64,000 nucleotides of DNA from assembly GCF_025698545.1 (NCBI RefSeq), contig NC_068569.1, positions 22,568,001 to 22,632,000 on the forward strand. The letters are read 5' to 3'. The position numbers and the translations under genes were made by a program. Source of the DNA: Gossypium raimondii (taxonomy: Eukaryota > Streptophyta > Magnoliopsida > Malvales > Malvaceae). Of this stretch, positions 33,201 to 50,845 are shown one piece after another. The notes under the pieces are model-generated. The model made no database searches and had not been told where the DNA came from. It was given only the letters and a program-made list of their open reading frames with translations. Every line of letters begins with the position of its first letter. Position 1 is the first letter of the stretch.

Positions 33201-35471
33201 ATGGCGAAAGTGAGACATTCTCGATTGCAAGCGAGGAAATGGTCGACGGTTACGCTCGTGTTGTCGATGTTGTTTATGTTATCGGTGGTTTTGTTGATGC
33301 TATTGGGACTAGGTGTCTTCTTTCTCCCGATAAATGACGATGATTCTGCCCCCAATGATCTCACTTCTTATAGGCGCATGGCTTCTGAAAGGTGACACTA
33401 TCGCGGTTGTTTAAATTTCTATCGCATTGATCTCTTTCTTTTTTAATTATTTCTTTTCGTTGATTTGACTCAGTATTTGATGCAGAGGGAAAGGCTTGGG
33501 GAAGAGAGGGGAGCAATGGACTGAAGTCCTTTCCTGGGAGCCTAGAGCTTTCATTTATCATAACTTCTTGGTTAGTTTCCAACCCATTCTTTTCCCCCGT
33601 TAATTTGAGCTTCTGTTTATAAATTAGTTTTGCATCAATTTAGTATATAATTAGTTTGAAATTCCGAATCTCCCCTTTCTGATTGTATATGCTTATGCTA
33701 GGAAATTTTGTAATAAATGGGAATTAAATTATGAGAAAAATAGTTCTCCTTTAGAAATGTGATGCAGATGGATTTGATGACTTGAATGATTTATGAAATA
33801 AACCTTGTAAAAAAAAGGAGAAAAAAAACCTTTTCTTATTATTGAATTGGTATAATTCTGGGTAGTGGGCAGAGTCTGTTCCTATGATCTTCTTGTGGTG
33901 TCTATTGAGTTTGAGGTCTTCCTTCTGGTTTTTGTTTATACTAACAGCAGTAGTAATATTGGGGATTTTTGCCTTGATTTTTGACATTATTTATTTATTT
34001 CAACAGTCCAAGGAAGAGTGTGAGTACTTAATAAATCTTGCTAAACCTCACATGGTGAAGTCCACTGTGGTTGATAGCAAGACAGGGAAAAGTAAAGATA
34101 GCAGGTTTGCATTACCAATTCCTCTCTCCTATTCTTTTATTGAGATTGTGAATGGTAGGATATGATGTTGAGATGTTAAACATCAAATTCCATTTTTTGC
34201 TTTTCCTAAAAGTTCTTTGAGAAACCCCTTTCTGTCCGAAGAACAGTTATGGTTGAACTTTGAACCTAATGTTGCTCTTATGACATTTAGCTTGTATTGT
34301 TTGCAGGGTACGGACAAGTTCGGGTATGTTTCTGAGAAGAGGGCAAGATAAAATCATTAAGGACATAGAAAAAAGGATAGCAGACTACTCTTTCATTCCT
34401 GTAGGTACGAGGTTCTAATTCTGAGCAAAACTTTGTAAATATGTTTTACTCTATAACCAATAATTAACTTTTTGGTGCAAAAATCTGTTGAGATGTCTTT
34501 TTCTTTTCATGGAGCTCCTGGTTATGAGCCTGAATTAAATCTCACCTGTGGGCATGTGCAATTATTGTTTACAGCTAATGTTGTCCAGATTAGATCTTTC
34601 CTAATGTTGTTATGTTCTTTTATTTCGTTTGGCAATTAAACTGTTTCCAATTATTGCATTATCTTTCAGGTTTTTCCTTCTTTTATGACTTAAAGCTAAC
34701 ATTTTAATCTGCAGAGCATGGAGAAGGTCTTCAAGTTCTCCACTATGAAGTTGGACAGAAATATGATGCACACTTTGATTACTTCCTTGATGAGTTCAAC
34801 ACTAAAAATGGTGGCCAGCGGATGGCTACCATGCTTATGTATTTGTAAGCTTTATAGTCTCCTCCCTACATGTCCATGATGCATTCTGCACCAGATCAAG
34901 TGCCACAGAAACTTCTCCTTTCTATATTTGAAAAGGAGAAGGATTTGCTACCTCTTTCCTCACTTTAAGCTATTGATGCAGGTCAGATGTTGAAGAGGGG
35001 GGTGAGACAATATTTCCTGCAGCCAAGGGCAATATTAGTTCTGTGCCGTGGTGGAATGAATTGTCTGAATGTGGGAAACAGGGGCTTGCTGTGAAGCCTA
35101 AGATGGGTGATGCATTGCTGTTCTGGAGCATGAGACCCGATGCTACACTAGATCCTTCAAGTTTGCACGGTTTGTTACCTTCTTTTTCCCTTTCATATTT
35201 TATCTTTAGTTGTGGTTCGAGAATGATTAAGCTAGCCCTGCATTCCCGTCTGAAAAAGATTTGAACTGTTATCTGCTGTGTTTCCTTGCATTTTTTACAG
35301 TTAATGTTCAAAAGTTATTTGTCATTTTATCATAGCAACTTTTAGTTATCTATAGTGGTATTGCTAATTTGACTGTATGTCGTATGGGTGATGCTAGGTG
35401 GATGCCCTGTGATTATGGGGAACAAATGGTCCTCTACAAAGTGGATGCATCTTGAAGAATACAAGGTTTAA
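33201..35471 (+). CDS. P4H: Prolyl 4-hydroxylase (plant P4H, type II membrane protein)
   Basis: Seven coding exons, each with GT-AG ends and closing phases: 33201-33391, 33486-33570, 34007-34104, 34307-34404, 34715-34844, 34982-35169 and 35398-35471, giving 287 residues. The enzyme hydroxylates peptidyl proline using 2-oxoglutarate, Fe(II) and oxygen, in the ER/Golgi, on extensins, arabinogalactan proteins and similar wall proteins. A short basic N-terminus and a membrane segment at residues 16-42 give type II topology. The catalytic double-stranded beta-helix has the iron ligands H177 and D179 (AHFDYF) and H263 (HGGCPV), and the 2-oxoglutarate lysine K273 (GNKW). Short CDS without the C-terminal ShK toxin-like domain of some homologues. 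The frame seen at 33884-34165 is intron read-through. Downstream the gene faces the V-ATPase B gene tail to tail. Confidence 0.93.
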
Positions 35472-36764
35472 GTTGCTCTACGAAAGGTACTTGAAATAAG
35501 GAGATTAGAAATGTATGAGGTCCTTCAAACACAACCTTCAGACAAGTTTATCAGAAGAGTTAGCTAGTTTTTAATTTAAAAAAAAAAAAAAAGAAACCTC
35601 TCTGCCTTTGTCAGTGATATGGCACATACTTGGATACATAACCTTGTGTATGCCATCCTAGGCACTGGTGAAGGTGATATTTAAGGATAAAATTTCAACT
35701 AGGGATTTCCCTTTTCTTGAATTTAATAAAACTAATATAGTAAAAGCTATGAAGTTTCTTATATTAGTAACTAAATTTTTAGCTAATGCCAATAGACACT
35801 AATTAATCGTTTACTTTTGGTCGGTTGATTTTTCCTTTTAACATAAACGCTGCTATTTTACTTGACAGGATACCATATTACCAAGGTACATGCCATGGCG
35901 GTCCAGTGCTGGGAAAGTGTATGATTCATGCAGCTCTTTATACTCAGGTGTCAGCCCCACTATTCTTTTATTTGATGGGTATTCGTTGCTCTTTTGGCCT
36001 AATTCTTAGGTTGAGAAGTACTTTATTTTCACTTTTTACCTTTTGGTTTTGTTTGACCCCACTAGTGTGAAAAATATGATGCCATACGTGTATACATTTA
36101 TGAGGTGAGGACATACGAAATGGGTCGCAGCAGTTAGATGCATTACCTGCGGACTGTAAATTTGCAAAATAATCATAATTTAGTCCAGCACCTTGCCTGC
36201 TGAATATTTTTGTTCGACTGTTTTGATTCTTCTTCTTTTTGTTTAAATATATATAGATCTAATTAAATTAAACCAATTTGTTCCAGTTTTGTCGGAAATC
36301 GCTTAAGGGAAAGTTTCAGACTAATTGTTGTCCATCAGATGATTCGTGAAATCTCCATGTAAAATACGCGACAAAAAATAAGATCTAAAACGATATCCGA
36401 AATTGCTAAGTAGCTAGTGCAGAGTACGGTGCCACCAGACCTTTAATACATAACACACACAAAACCTGTAACTTATTCCGACTCTTTCCTGGCAATTCAA
36501 CTCTTAACAGCTGGTTTTGAATCACAAAATAATGGCCTTCCCCAACACAAAGAATTACACTTACTACTACAATAATCACATGCCCCGAACTTTAATGAAA
36601 CGGGAACCCGAAGTAACATATGCAATCATAGAGATACCGTCCACTGAGATTTGATTCTGGTCGAGGCCATGAAGCAGCGTTGGCAAATAAAACAACCCAC
36701 AGGTGACTTATATGAAAATTGACATATATGTAGATAAGCAAAGAGTAGACTAGCTTTCATCAGC
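35472..36764. other. Shared 3' intergenic region of two convergent genes
   Basis: Between the prolyl 4-hydroxylase stop and the V-ATPase B stop. An A-run at 35579-35592 lies in the likely 3' untranslated region. Near 35868-35955 and 36060-36160 the text is less AT-rich and could be a further untranslated exon, but I see no protein there. The minus-strand 3' untranslated region of V-ATPase B probably reaches to about 36450. Confidence 0.4.
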
Positions 36765-40708
<3,944 letters not shown>

Positions 40709-42639
40709 CTTCAAGAAATCAACTTCAAAGCTGAAAATAGCATTGAAAAAACAGAAGCAGGATAACGTATCACTATTAACTACAAGTTAAGCAGATCAAA
40801 AGAAACCAGAAAAAATTGAGAACACTAATTCTGATCCAAACAAGTAACCACTGTTTCTTTGGCTACTGATTTGCAAAGATCCTGAAACTCGATTCTTACC
40901 GCGAAAGGAGAAATTGATCCAAAAATGAGAAGATATAGTAAAGTTGATGTGAACAGATCGATTGACCAGAGGAGAGGAGGGGAGAAGAATGTGTAAAAAT
41001 AAAAAATTGAAACAGTAAACGACAAATAAAGTAAAGTATTATGATGTTATGGAGACGTAATAATGGGATCCGAGAAAGGAAAAAACGAACATAAACTTGC
41101 TCTGCTCCGGTTCGCTCCCCTCAAGGTTTTCACCGCTTCGATAGTTACCCAGGAAGAATTACAGACAATCATGTGATCAGATATGACGTGATCTTTCCTT
41201 TTTGTATTATCGTTGCTTCCCTAAACTACACGTTCTAAAACCAAGGACCGTGTTACACCTGGCAATTATCTTATTTTATTGACAGCCTGAAAATTTGTAT
41301 TTGTTTGAAAGTAATATTTGTTATCCTATAGGTCCCTGTACTTTTTTTAAATTTGAAATTTAGTCCATGTACTCTTTTTTTTCATTAATTTAATTTTTCT
41401 ATTTTTAAATTTTAAAATTCAAGTCTAATCGTTAACACTATAAATTTTAAAAATACGCACTTAACAGCAATATAACTAAAAATGATATTGTAATGAGTTT
41501 AAATTTAAGAAAATAAATTTATTAATGTTAGACTTAAATTTTAATTTTTTAAAAAAAGAGACACTAAAATTTTAAAAATAAAAATATAAAATTCTAAATT
41601 TATAAATAGTAAAATGACTTATGGGCATATTTTTACCTTTTAAAATTATATAATTAATTTTGTAAGAAAATAATATTTTTAAAGGAAATGTAATACATTT
41701 AAAGAGAGGATAATTTTAAAAGCGATTTTTAAAACTGTAATAATTTAAAATTTCAATGATATAATTATCCATTCTGTATAAATAAATATTTGTTTTATGA
41801 AATATTAGATCGTGGTACACTAGTAATGCGGATAAAAAACATAATTATTTAATAAAAACAAATGATTGTTTGTTAAAATATTAAAGTAAAGAAGTTTAAA
41901 ATCATATTTCAGTTTAAATTCTTTAGTGCCAGGGCATTTTATTAATCATTTGTTATTGTAATTTTCGAATAGATTTATATAAATAAAATTTTATTATTCA
42001 TATTAATATCATTTATTCGTTTGTATTTGACCTCAATAGTTTTTGCAAGTACAGTAAAATATAAGCAAATATCAACTCACTAATTACCTAATATTTAACT
42101 AATGTAAAGTTACATATTTGGAGGATCATAATGCGCGAAGACAATTTGTACTAGTAAGTAATCTAAAAGGTCAATAGTCTAATTAATCGAAATTGAAAAA
42201 AATTGGTTAAAGGGTTATTATGTCGTCTATCAAATCTAGATAGGGAGATACATTATTTTGAGTATCGAAGTGGATGACTCATAGAATATAGGGATATGAT
42301 GTGATTATCTAGATTGACAATACATTAGATAGGAACCAAGTCGAATTAATCCTAAATCCGTTTATGGATTAATTCACTTGTGATTTTCATAATATGGCTT
42401 GCCTTAATTCTTAAAATGACTGACTATGTGTGTATGACTCAGATATTGTATTAAAAGCCTAAGTTCAAATAACTAAAAAGCCAAAAGTTGATGAAATAGT
42501 TTCATTTACAATAATGGATTTCATAACCCAATAAAGAGTAAATAATATCCTCTCATTGGCATTACATGGTAAATGAAAAAGTAACGTGGCTACAAGTTAT
42601 TTATCTAGAACAAATGATTTAATTACTATTTATAAGTAA
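40709..42639. other. V-ATPase B 5' region and AT-rich intergenic
   Basis: 40709-41130 should include the 5' untranslated region and promoter of the minus-strand gene; no TATA box was fixed. From 41330 the sequence contains old repeat text (GGTCCCTGTACTTTTTTT, AGTCCATGTACTC) typical of miniature elements, then AT-rich DNA without recognisable features. Confidence 0.4.
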
Positions 42640-43900
42640 TTGACATTTTTTATGAACGAAGATGTAATAGCTGCCATGAGATAAAATAGGATCATATTGA
42701 CTGAACAAATTAGACCCAAAGAGATTAAGGATATCTTATGAAAGTAGCACACTTATGACATGACAAGGTCATTGGACAAGCACTTATTAAGTTGCTTTCG
42801 TAATGATATATAATAAAGGAGAGTTCAATCATGATACTTTAGTGGAACGACTTCATAATTAAATAATATTATAATTAATTGACGGAAAGTCAGAATTTAA
42901 CTACAAATTATTTGAGCTCTAATTATATATATCCAATCGATTCCTCCACTAGCTTGATATAACCCAAAACAAATTGCATGTAGAACCAATAACGTGGAAT
43001 GAATGAAAACGACAATAAAGAGAAAAAGATCGCATGTATCACTATCCACAGTAAATGTATTTTCTCATTAAGTACAAAAGATACTTAAAACTTAAATTAA
43101 TTTCTTCATATTATTATTTAATTGATTGCAATTAAATATCGAAGTTCAAAGTGATAATTAAATTAATTAGTCATCATAATTTTATTGATTTGGATAATTA
43201 AATATATTTCATCATAGATTATAATATAGTAAAGTTGGTATGCCTTTAATGAAATTAGAATTGGGTTGAGAAAATAATTTAATTGGGTAAACTAATTAAT
43301 AAATAATATTTTGAGAAGTAGAAAAAATAGTTATTAAGTTAGCTAAATTATATGTGTTGGTTAAAATTCCAGATAATACATATAATTGTATCTAGCACAC
43401 GAGATGGTCCTAGAGCACATCCTAGGTGATAGGGGCGACAAACCTTAGTATCTATTAGGGCATGCCGCCGCCCCTAGTATTCTTAGTTTGAGAATTTATA
43501 TTTTCTATTTAAATATTATTATTTAATTACCTCTTATTCAAGTAAAACTTTTGTATCTTTTTCTTATAAATAGGAATTATGGGATGACCTAAAACACACA
43601 GACACATCAATTAAGCATCGTTGCTCTGTCAGAAAATTGCTGCAATTTATTTACAGAATAAATTTTATTTTCTACTAAGATTAAATTTTTTTCAATTTTC
43701 ATAGAGAAAAATAAACTTTCCTACTAATAGTTAATAAAAATTTGCATTTTGTGTATTATGTTTGTATAGTTTGAACCAACACTCAAAACAAGTCGGGGTT
43801 CAAGGATAGTGGAGAAGATCGTTTGGTAGAAAACTAAGAAACATCTTAGACCGCTCAAAGCACGAGTAATAATTCGGTTAAGGGTTTATTACTATAATAT
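42640..43900 (+). repeat. Diverged LTR-like repeat with TATA box, partner of 3000-3870
   Basis: Shares many blocks, in inverse orientation, with 3000-3870 (for example GGTTCTACATGCAATT in reverse, AATTATTTGAGCTCTAATTA and a GC-rich block with GCCGCCGCCCC near 43465). A good TATA-like TTATAAATAGG lies near 43564-43574, followed by ACACACAGACACATC and a sequence like the start of an LTR transcript. No terminal TG/CA pair or target-site duplication was found, so the ends are approximate and the superfamily (possibly Copia) is a guess. Confidence 0.45.
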
Positions 43901-45305
43901 ATCACAAGGCTTGAATTAGAGGAAAAAAATTAAACTTTCAATGAGCAACGTTTATTGTTTTCTAAATCGATTTTTCCAATATAATAATTTACATTGCACA
44001 GAAATGATAATTTAGTAATATTATCCAACTAAATCGTTGTTTGATTAACTCGAGATACTAGCTTTATTAGAAGTTTAATATAACTTAACTCATAAGATTT
44101 ACCTAATTCAATCAAAGATTTTATATTAATATAGATATTTATTTTATAAACATGAAGCTTTTTGTATTTATCAATTTAATGACTGGATTGATGTAACTTG
44201 TAATTACAAGCCCAAGACTTGATATTAGTATAGATAGATAATAGAATTATTGATTAATATTTCAGTTTGTATTTAATGTAATAATAGTCTATAAATTCAC
44301 TAAGTATCATTCAACATGTGATATCATCAATAAATTAATAAATAATATAAATCATAAAAATAAATATAATACTTTATATTATTATTTAAACCTCACACAC
44401 TAATTTGGTTAGAAAAATTACCAAAAATGTTCTTCTATTTTTAAAATAAATTATATTATTCGAGGATACTTTAATCTATTTTATAAAAACAATTAAAATT
44501 TACATATAATGGAATTTGAACCCATACTTTGTACAATAATAAAACCATAATTTTACCACTAACTTAGAGCTTTATTTTAATATAATATATATACATTTTT
44601 AATTTTTATGCATATTTTATTACCTCTATAAATTATAGATATGTATATTGATAATATTGTTGATTCAGTTGGTATCACAAGTTAACTTACACCGATTCAA
44701 GATTGATGACAATATCGTGATAAACGATTGTGGTGCATTTAGTATTTTAATAAAATATATTTACGTGTTTAAATTTGATTTTACTCACAATTTAATCTGT
44801 TTTTTATTTTAATATTGTATATGTATTTCATGTATTATTATTAATTAGTTTCTAAGCATACATATCATTATTTATTGTATGCCATTTTTAAATACATTTT
44901 ATAATTTAAATACGTAATTTTCTCAGACATGTTTTCAATATGTGTCATCTTGTATTTTACTATAATTATATATATTATTTTAATAATTAGAATAGAGAAA
45001 TAAAATTATTCGAGATCAAACTCAAGCTTTCATCCTTATTCTTGCTATTAAAACAAAAAATTGATAGGTTCAATATGTTATACAAAACGTGAGATACATG
45101 TAGACATAACACAAACACACAATATTCTTCTTAAAATTAAATTGAACCGTAGCATGACAAGCAAAAGTATTTTAAACATGACAAACATACATCGAAGGTA
45201 TCAAAACATATATAAAACAAATAATTAATTTTATACATAAATTTATAATATTCTAAAAATACAAATGCTATATGATGAAAAATAATATATATACACATGT
45301 AGCAT
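43901..45305. other. AT-rich intergenic stretch, nothing recognised
   Basis: Very AT-rich with no open frame or repeat that I can name. Probably old, decayed transposon sequence. Confidence 0.4.
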
Positions 45306-45333
45306 TAGGGGTGTTTAAACTTCGAGTAAAATT

Positions 45334-45338
45334 AAATT
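45334..45338 (+). repeat. TSD (AAATT) left of the Tekay-type element
   Basis: AAATT precedes the TG end at 45339 and recurs at 55157-55161 directly after the CA end at 55156. Confidence 0.85.
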
Positions 45339-47864
45339 TGTAACACCCCTTACCCGAGACCGTCGCCGGAATCGAGTACGAGATGTTATCCAATTTAACT
45401 TACCGATTCGGAGCATAAAAATTTGCCTTTAAAATTAAATTCACTGTTCACAACAAAACTGTCTACCTGCGTGACTTTCACTAATTTAATTATAACTCGA
45501 GTTACAGAACTCAAAATTTAAATCCGTAAATTTTCCCTGAAACTAGACTCATATTACTACTTACCATAAAATTTTCAGAATTTTTGACTTGGCCAATTAG
45601 TACAGTTTATTCATTAAATTATCCCCTGTTTCACAGCTCGACAGATCTGACCTCTCGGCACTAAAAATCAATTATCTCTTTGTACAGAATACATATAAGG
45701 TTATCGTTTGTTTCTTTTGAAAATAGACTCACTAAGAAATCTACACATATAAATTATGACCCATAATTCTTTCTGTACAATTTATAATGATTTTCTAAAG
45801 TCAGAACAGGGACTTCAAAACCATTCTGACCCTGTCTCACTAAAATTCAAATATCTCAAAATACAGAATTCCTTTTCCTACATCGTTTCTTTCATATAAA
45901 AATAGACTTGATAAGCTTTAATTCCATATATAATTCACTCTCTAATTCCATTTCTACTATTTATGGTGAATTTTACATTCACGTCACTGCTGCTGTCAAA
46001 GAAACTGCTTCTTTGAATTAGTTACCATTTACACATACATAATACCAAAACATAATCTTTACTAACCATTTCAATAGCTAATCTTAACCATATCATTTGA
46101 ACATGCTCAAAATGATTAAGACTCTATACATGCCATAGTTCAAACATTTTGAAAAGCACATAATACCGAGATGGCTATGATAGTGTGATACGAGCTCCGA
46201 CGGTCCACTATTCGATCAAGTTCAAATCACTATAAAACAAAGGAAAGAAAGAGATGTGTAAGCTATAAATAGCTTAGTAAGTTACATGTAAACAATAATT
46301 ACTCATTTAATAATTAACACTTTTAACATATAACTAATCAAAACATTTCTTAGCAATTTCAATCACTTACACATGCACAATCTTACCAATTCACTTGCAT
46401 ATACATTTTCACACTTAACATTTCATATTCACTTTAATTCATTATTAATCCCGTTGAACAGTTGGAATATACACGGATACGTAGAGATTTAGCACATAAG
46501 TGCCACACTGATATGTAGCCGGTTACCAGCGATATGTAGCCGGCTACCATCGATCAATAACACTGGAATGTCCACGGCTGCTCACACAAGTCGTCAGTGT
46601 CGCAACACATGCTAGATCACCCAAAGACCGGGACTCATTGTAACACTGTAACAATCTGTAACATCAGTAACATTTGGTCTCTAGTGACATGTCACTTGTA
46701 TCCAATTCTATTCCTAAGTTCAACCGGAATTTACACTTAACACTTTATTACTTGAATAATTCATGAACAATTTTCCTTCCACATTCAATATTAATTCACA
46801 TATCAAATATAATTCACAATTTATACAAATATAACTATTATTTACATATAACTTACCTCGGATGCAAAACGACTATTTTTGTAATTTAGTCGATAACTTT
46901 CTCTTTTCCCGATCACTTCCACTATTTCTTCTTTCTTGATCTATATTAACACAATTTAATACATTTTATCAACATTTCATTCAAATACAATTCATACACA
47001 ACATTTTGGCAAATTTACATTTTCCCCAAAACTTTTCAAAATTCCACTTTTGTCCCTAAGCTCGTAAAAATAAAATTCACTAAATTTTAAATTTCAAACT
47101 TCACTAAATCATATTTCATGCTCATAACAGCCCTCAATTTCACAAAATCACAACTTTATGCACACTTTACCATCTTTCACAATTTAGCCCTTTTCAACAT
47201 TTTCATCAAAATTCATCTAGTAAAACTTGTAATTAACACTTCAAACATTCATTATCTAACATCACTAATCAATTTACAATTATATCATGAATGGGTCAAT
47301 TTTAAACTTTAATTTCATTTAAATTAAATGGTAGAAACATGAAATTCAAGCTTCAATAAGCATAAAAATACGAAAATAATCAAAAAGCGGGCAAGAAATC
47401 ACTTACAATTGAGCTTAGGAAGTTCAAGAACCATAGCTATGGTGACATGAATTTTTTGGCAGCAAACGTCTGATTTTAAGAAGATGAACACTTGTTTTCA
47501 TCTTTATTTTGTCTTTATTCAATTTGGACAAAATGCCCTTGACCCATTACTTAGATATTTTTCTAGAAATACCCTTTTGTGTCCATAACACTAATTCATG
47601 GTCTAATTGCCACATAAACACTTCCAATTTCATGCAATAATTCAATTAAGTCATTTAATCACTAATTAGACACACTTTGCATTTTCTCAATTTAGTCCTA
47701 AAAATTCAATTAAGCACTAAAGCATTAAAATTTTCTATCCATATTTTCACACAATATTTCAATCAATCAGTAACTAATAAAAATTTATAAAATTAAACTA
47801 TTTCACTTCGGATTTGTGGTTACGAAACCACTATTCCGATTAGGCCCTATTTCGGGCTATCACA
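45339..47864 (-). repeat. 3' LTR of the Tekay-type element
   Basis: On the minus strand it begins TGTGATAGCCC and ends GGGGTGTTACA. Near 46513-46556 a short phrase GATATGTAGCCGG repeats twice. Short frames inside are not genes. Confidence 0.95.
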
Positions 47865-47880
47865 ATTCTCCCCCCTTAGG
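47865..47880 (-). promoter_or_regulatory. Polypurine tract (plus-strand primer site)
   Basis: Minus strand reads CCTAAGGGGGGAGAAT immediately before the 3' LTR. A purine run in this position primes second-strand DNA synthesis. Confidence 0.85.
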
Positions 47881-50830
47881 GATTTTCGTCCCCGAAAATC
47901 TTACCAGTGAATAAGTTGGGATACTGTTTCCTCATAGCCTCCTCAGTTTCCCATGTTGCCTCTTCCATCCCATGCCGTTGCCATAACACTTTCACTAAAG
48001 CAATTACTTTGTTTCTCAACTGTTTCACTTCTCGTGCCAAGATTCGAATCGGCTCTTCTTCGTATGTCATATCCGATCAAATTTCCACTTCAGTCGGTGA
48101 AATCACATGCGATGGGTCCGATCGATATCGCCTCAACATAGAAACATGAAACACATTATGAATTCTTTCCAATTCCGGTGGTAAAGATAATCGGTAAGCC
48201 ACTGGACCAATTCTTTCTATCACTTCATACGGGCCAATAAATCTTGGACTTAATTTACCTTTACGGCCAAATCTCAAAATTTTCTTCCATGGAGACACTT
48301 TCAAAAATACTTTATCACCCACTTGAAACTCAATCTCTTTTCTTTTCAAATCCGCATCGACTTACATCGATCCGATGCGACTTTCAAACAATCACGGATT
48401 ATCTTCACTTTTCTTGATTTCTTTTACCAAATCGACTCCATGTAACTGATTTTCATTAAGTTCAGTCCAATATAATGGAGTCCGACACTTTCGTCCATAC
48501 AACGCTTCATAAGGTGCCATTTTTATGCTCGATTGATAACTATTATTATATGCAAACTCCACCAAAGGTAGATATCTTTCCCAATTACCTTCAAATTCCA
48601 ATACACAACATCTCAACATATCTTGAGCACTTGAATTACTCTTTCAGATCATCCATCGGTTTGGGGATGAAATGCTGTACTAAAATTCAATTTAGTACCC
48701 AATGCCTCTTGTAATTTCTTCCAAAACCTTGAAGTAAACCGTGGATCTCTATCAGATATAATAGACACAGGCACACCATGTAATCGAACTATCTCAGCAA
48801 TATACAATTCAGCTAACTTGTCAAGTGAAAAACTCATTCGCACAGGAATGAAATGAGCTGACTTAGTCAATCGATCAACTATTACCCAAATTGAGTCTTT
48901 CTTTTTCGGTGACAATGGCAATCCGAAACAAAATCCATAGTAATTCTATCCCACTTCCACTCGGGCACCATAATAGGTTGAAGTAACCTCAAGGTACTTG
49001 GTGTTCACTTTTACTTGTTGGCACACAAAACACTTTGTCACATACTCGAGAGATATCCGTTTCATACCCGGCCACCAATATAATTTCTTTAAATCATTGT
49101 ACATTTTACACTACCGGGGTGAATCGCTAGCGACTATCATGTGCTTCTGCAAAATTTTCGAATTAAATCAACATTTTTCGGAACACATATTATGTCATGA
49201 AACATTAAACATCCATCTGAATCAATCCGAAAATCAGAATTATCGCCCACTGCACACTGAGTCTTTTTTCTTTGTAATTCATTATCCACTTTCTGAGCCT
49301 CATAAATTTCTTGAAGAAACAATGGACTAGCTTTTAACTCTGCAAGCAATGATCCATCTTCAGTCAATGTTAATCTTGTATTCAAAGCTCTCAAAGCAAA
49401 GAGAGACTTTCTGCTCAAAGCATCAGCAACTATATTGGCTTTTCCCGGATGATAATCTATTACAAGTTCATAATCTTTCATCAATTCCAACCATCTTCGC
49501 TGCCGCAAATTCAGATCTTTTTGTGTCATAACATATTTCAAACTTTTATGATCTGTAAAAACATGACATTTCTCACCATATAAATAATGACGCCAAATCT
49601 TCAAAGCAAAGACAATAGCAGCCAACTCTAAATCATGGGTAGGATAATTTCGTTCATGCGGTTTCAATTGTCGAGAAGCATACGCTATCACTTTTCCTTC
49701 TTGCATCAATACACATCCAAGCCCATTTAACGACGCGTCACTATAAACAACAAATTCCTTTCCTGACTCGGGTTGCACTAACACTGGTGCCTCAGTTAAA
49801 CACTTCTTTAATTTCTCAAAACTTTGTTGACACTCCTCAGTCCATTCGAACTTAACATCTTTTTGCAACAATTTTGTCATCGGTGAAGCTATCATCGAAA
49901 AACCTTCTACGAATCGACGGTAATATCCGGCTAAGCCCAGAAAACTCCTAACTTCAGATACATTTCTTGGAGGCTTCCATTCAACTATTGCCGATATCTT
50001 ATTCGGATCCACTCGAATGCCATCTCCCGAGACAACATGTCCCAAAAATCCAACTTCACTGAGCCAAAATTCACTTTTACTAAATTTAGCAAATAATTTC
50101 TTTTCTCGCAGAATCTGTAGCACAATTCTTAAATGTTCGGCGTGCTCAGCTTCACTTGAGAATAAATAAGAATATCATCTATAAACACCACCACAAATTT
50201 ATCCAAATAGGGCCGAAAAATCCGATTCATCAAATCCATAAAAATAGCTGGAGCATTAGTCAGACCAAAAGGCATTACAAGAAACTCATAGTGACCATAC
50301 CGGGTTCTGAAAGCAGTCTTTGGCACATCGACTCTTTAACCTCAATTGGTAATATCCGGATCTCAAATCAATTTTGGAAAACACTGTGGCATCCTTTAAG
50401 CGATCAAACAAGTCATCTATTCGGGCAATGGATATTTATTCTTTCTTGTCACTTTATTAAGTTGACGATAATCAATACACAATCTCAATGTCCCATCCTT
50501 TTCTTCACAAATAGCACGGAGCACCCACGGAGAATAACTTGGTCCGACGAATCCTTTATCCGTCAACTCTTGCAATTGCACTTTTAATTCTTTTAATTCA
50601 GGTTGGTGCCATTCATGAGGAGCAATCGATATTGGAGCGATGACGGCATTACTTCAATACCAAACTCTACTTCTCTAATCGGAGGCAAACCCGCAACTCT
50701 TCCGGGAACACATCTAAATATTCACATACCACCGCATCGATTCGATCTTTGTTTGAGACACTTTTTATTCAACACATAAGCAAGATATGCTTCACAACCA
50801 TTTGTCAAACATTTACGGCGGACATGGCGT
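47876..50830 (-). pseudogene. pol: pol region: reverse transcriptase, RNase H, integrase, chromodomain, broken
   Basis: In element order: reverse transcriptase start near 50830-50450 is split by several stops; the piece 50326-50129 has [10 protein letters not shown] and FIDDILIY, and a one-base shift near 50150 moves to the frame 50123-49137. That frame contains the thumb, RNase H ([26 protein letters not shown]) and then the integrase N-terminus. Integrase core follows at 48921-48649 ([20 protein letters not shown]) and 48619-48392 (EFAYNNSYQSS, ALYGRKCRTP). The DNA-binding part is at 48349-48077 ([13 protein letters not shown]) and a chromodomain-like end at 48070-47876 (WQRHGMEEATWETE). 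Each border between these pieces is a stop or shift. Function is not expected from this copy. Confidence 0.9.
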
Positions 50831-50845
50831 AAATCACAATTGGCA

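Noticed and set aside
33884-34165. 93-codon open frame with a hydrophobic stretch
   Set aside because: It reads through P4H intron 2, exon 3 and intron 3; only the exon part is coding.
44680-44705. Possible second primer-binding site (GTTGGTATCACAAG)
   Set aside because: It matches initiator tRNA-Met only in GGTATCA and has no LTR border beside it.
50156-50587. Plus-strand open frames within the Tekay-type element
   Set aside because: They are antisense to the reverse transcriptase region; all recognisable protein is on the minus strand.
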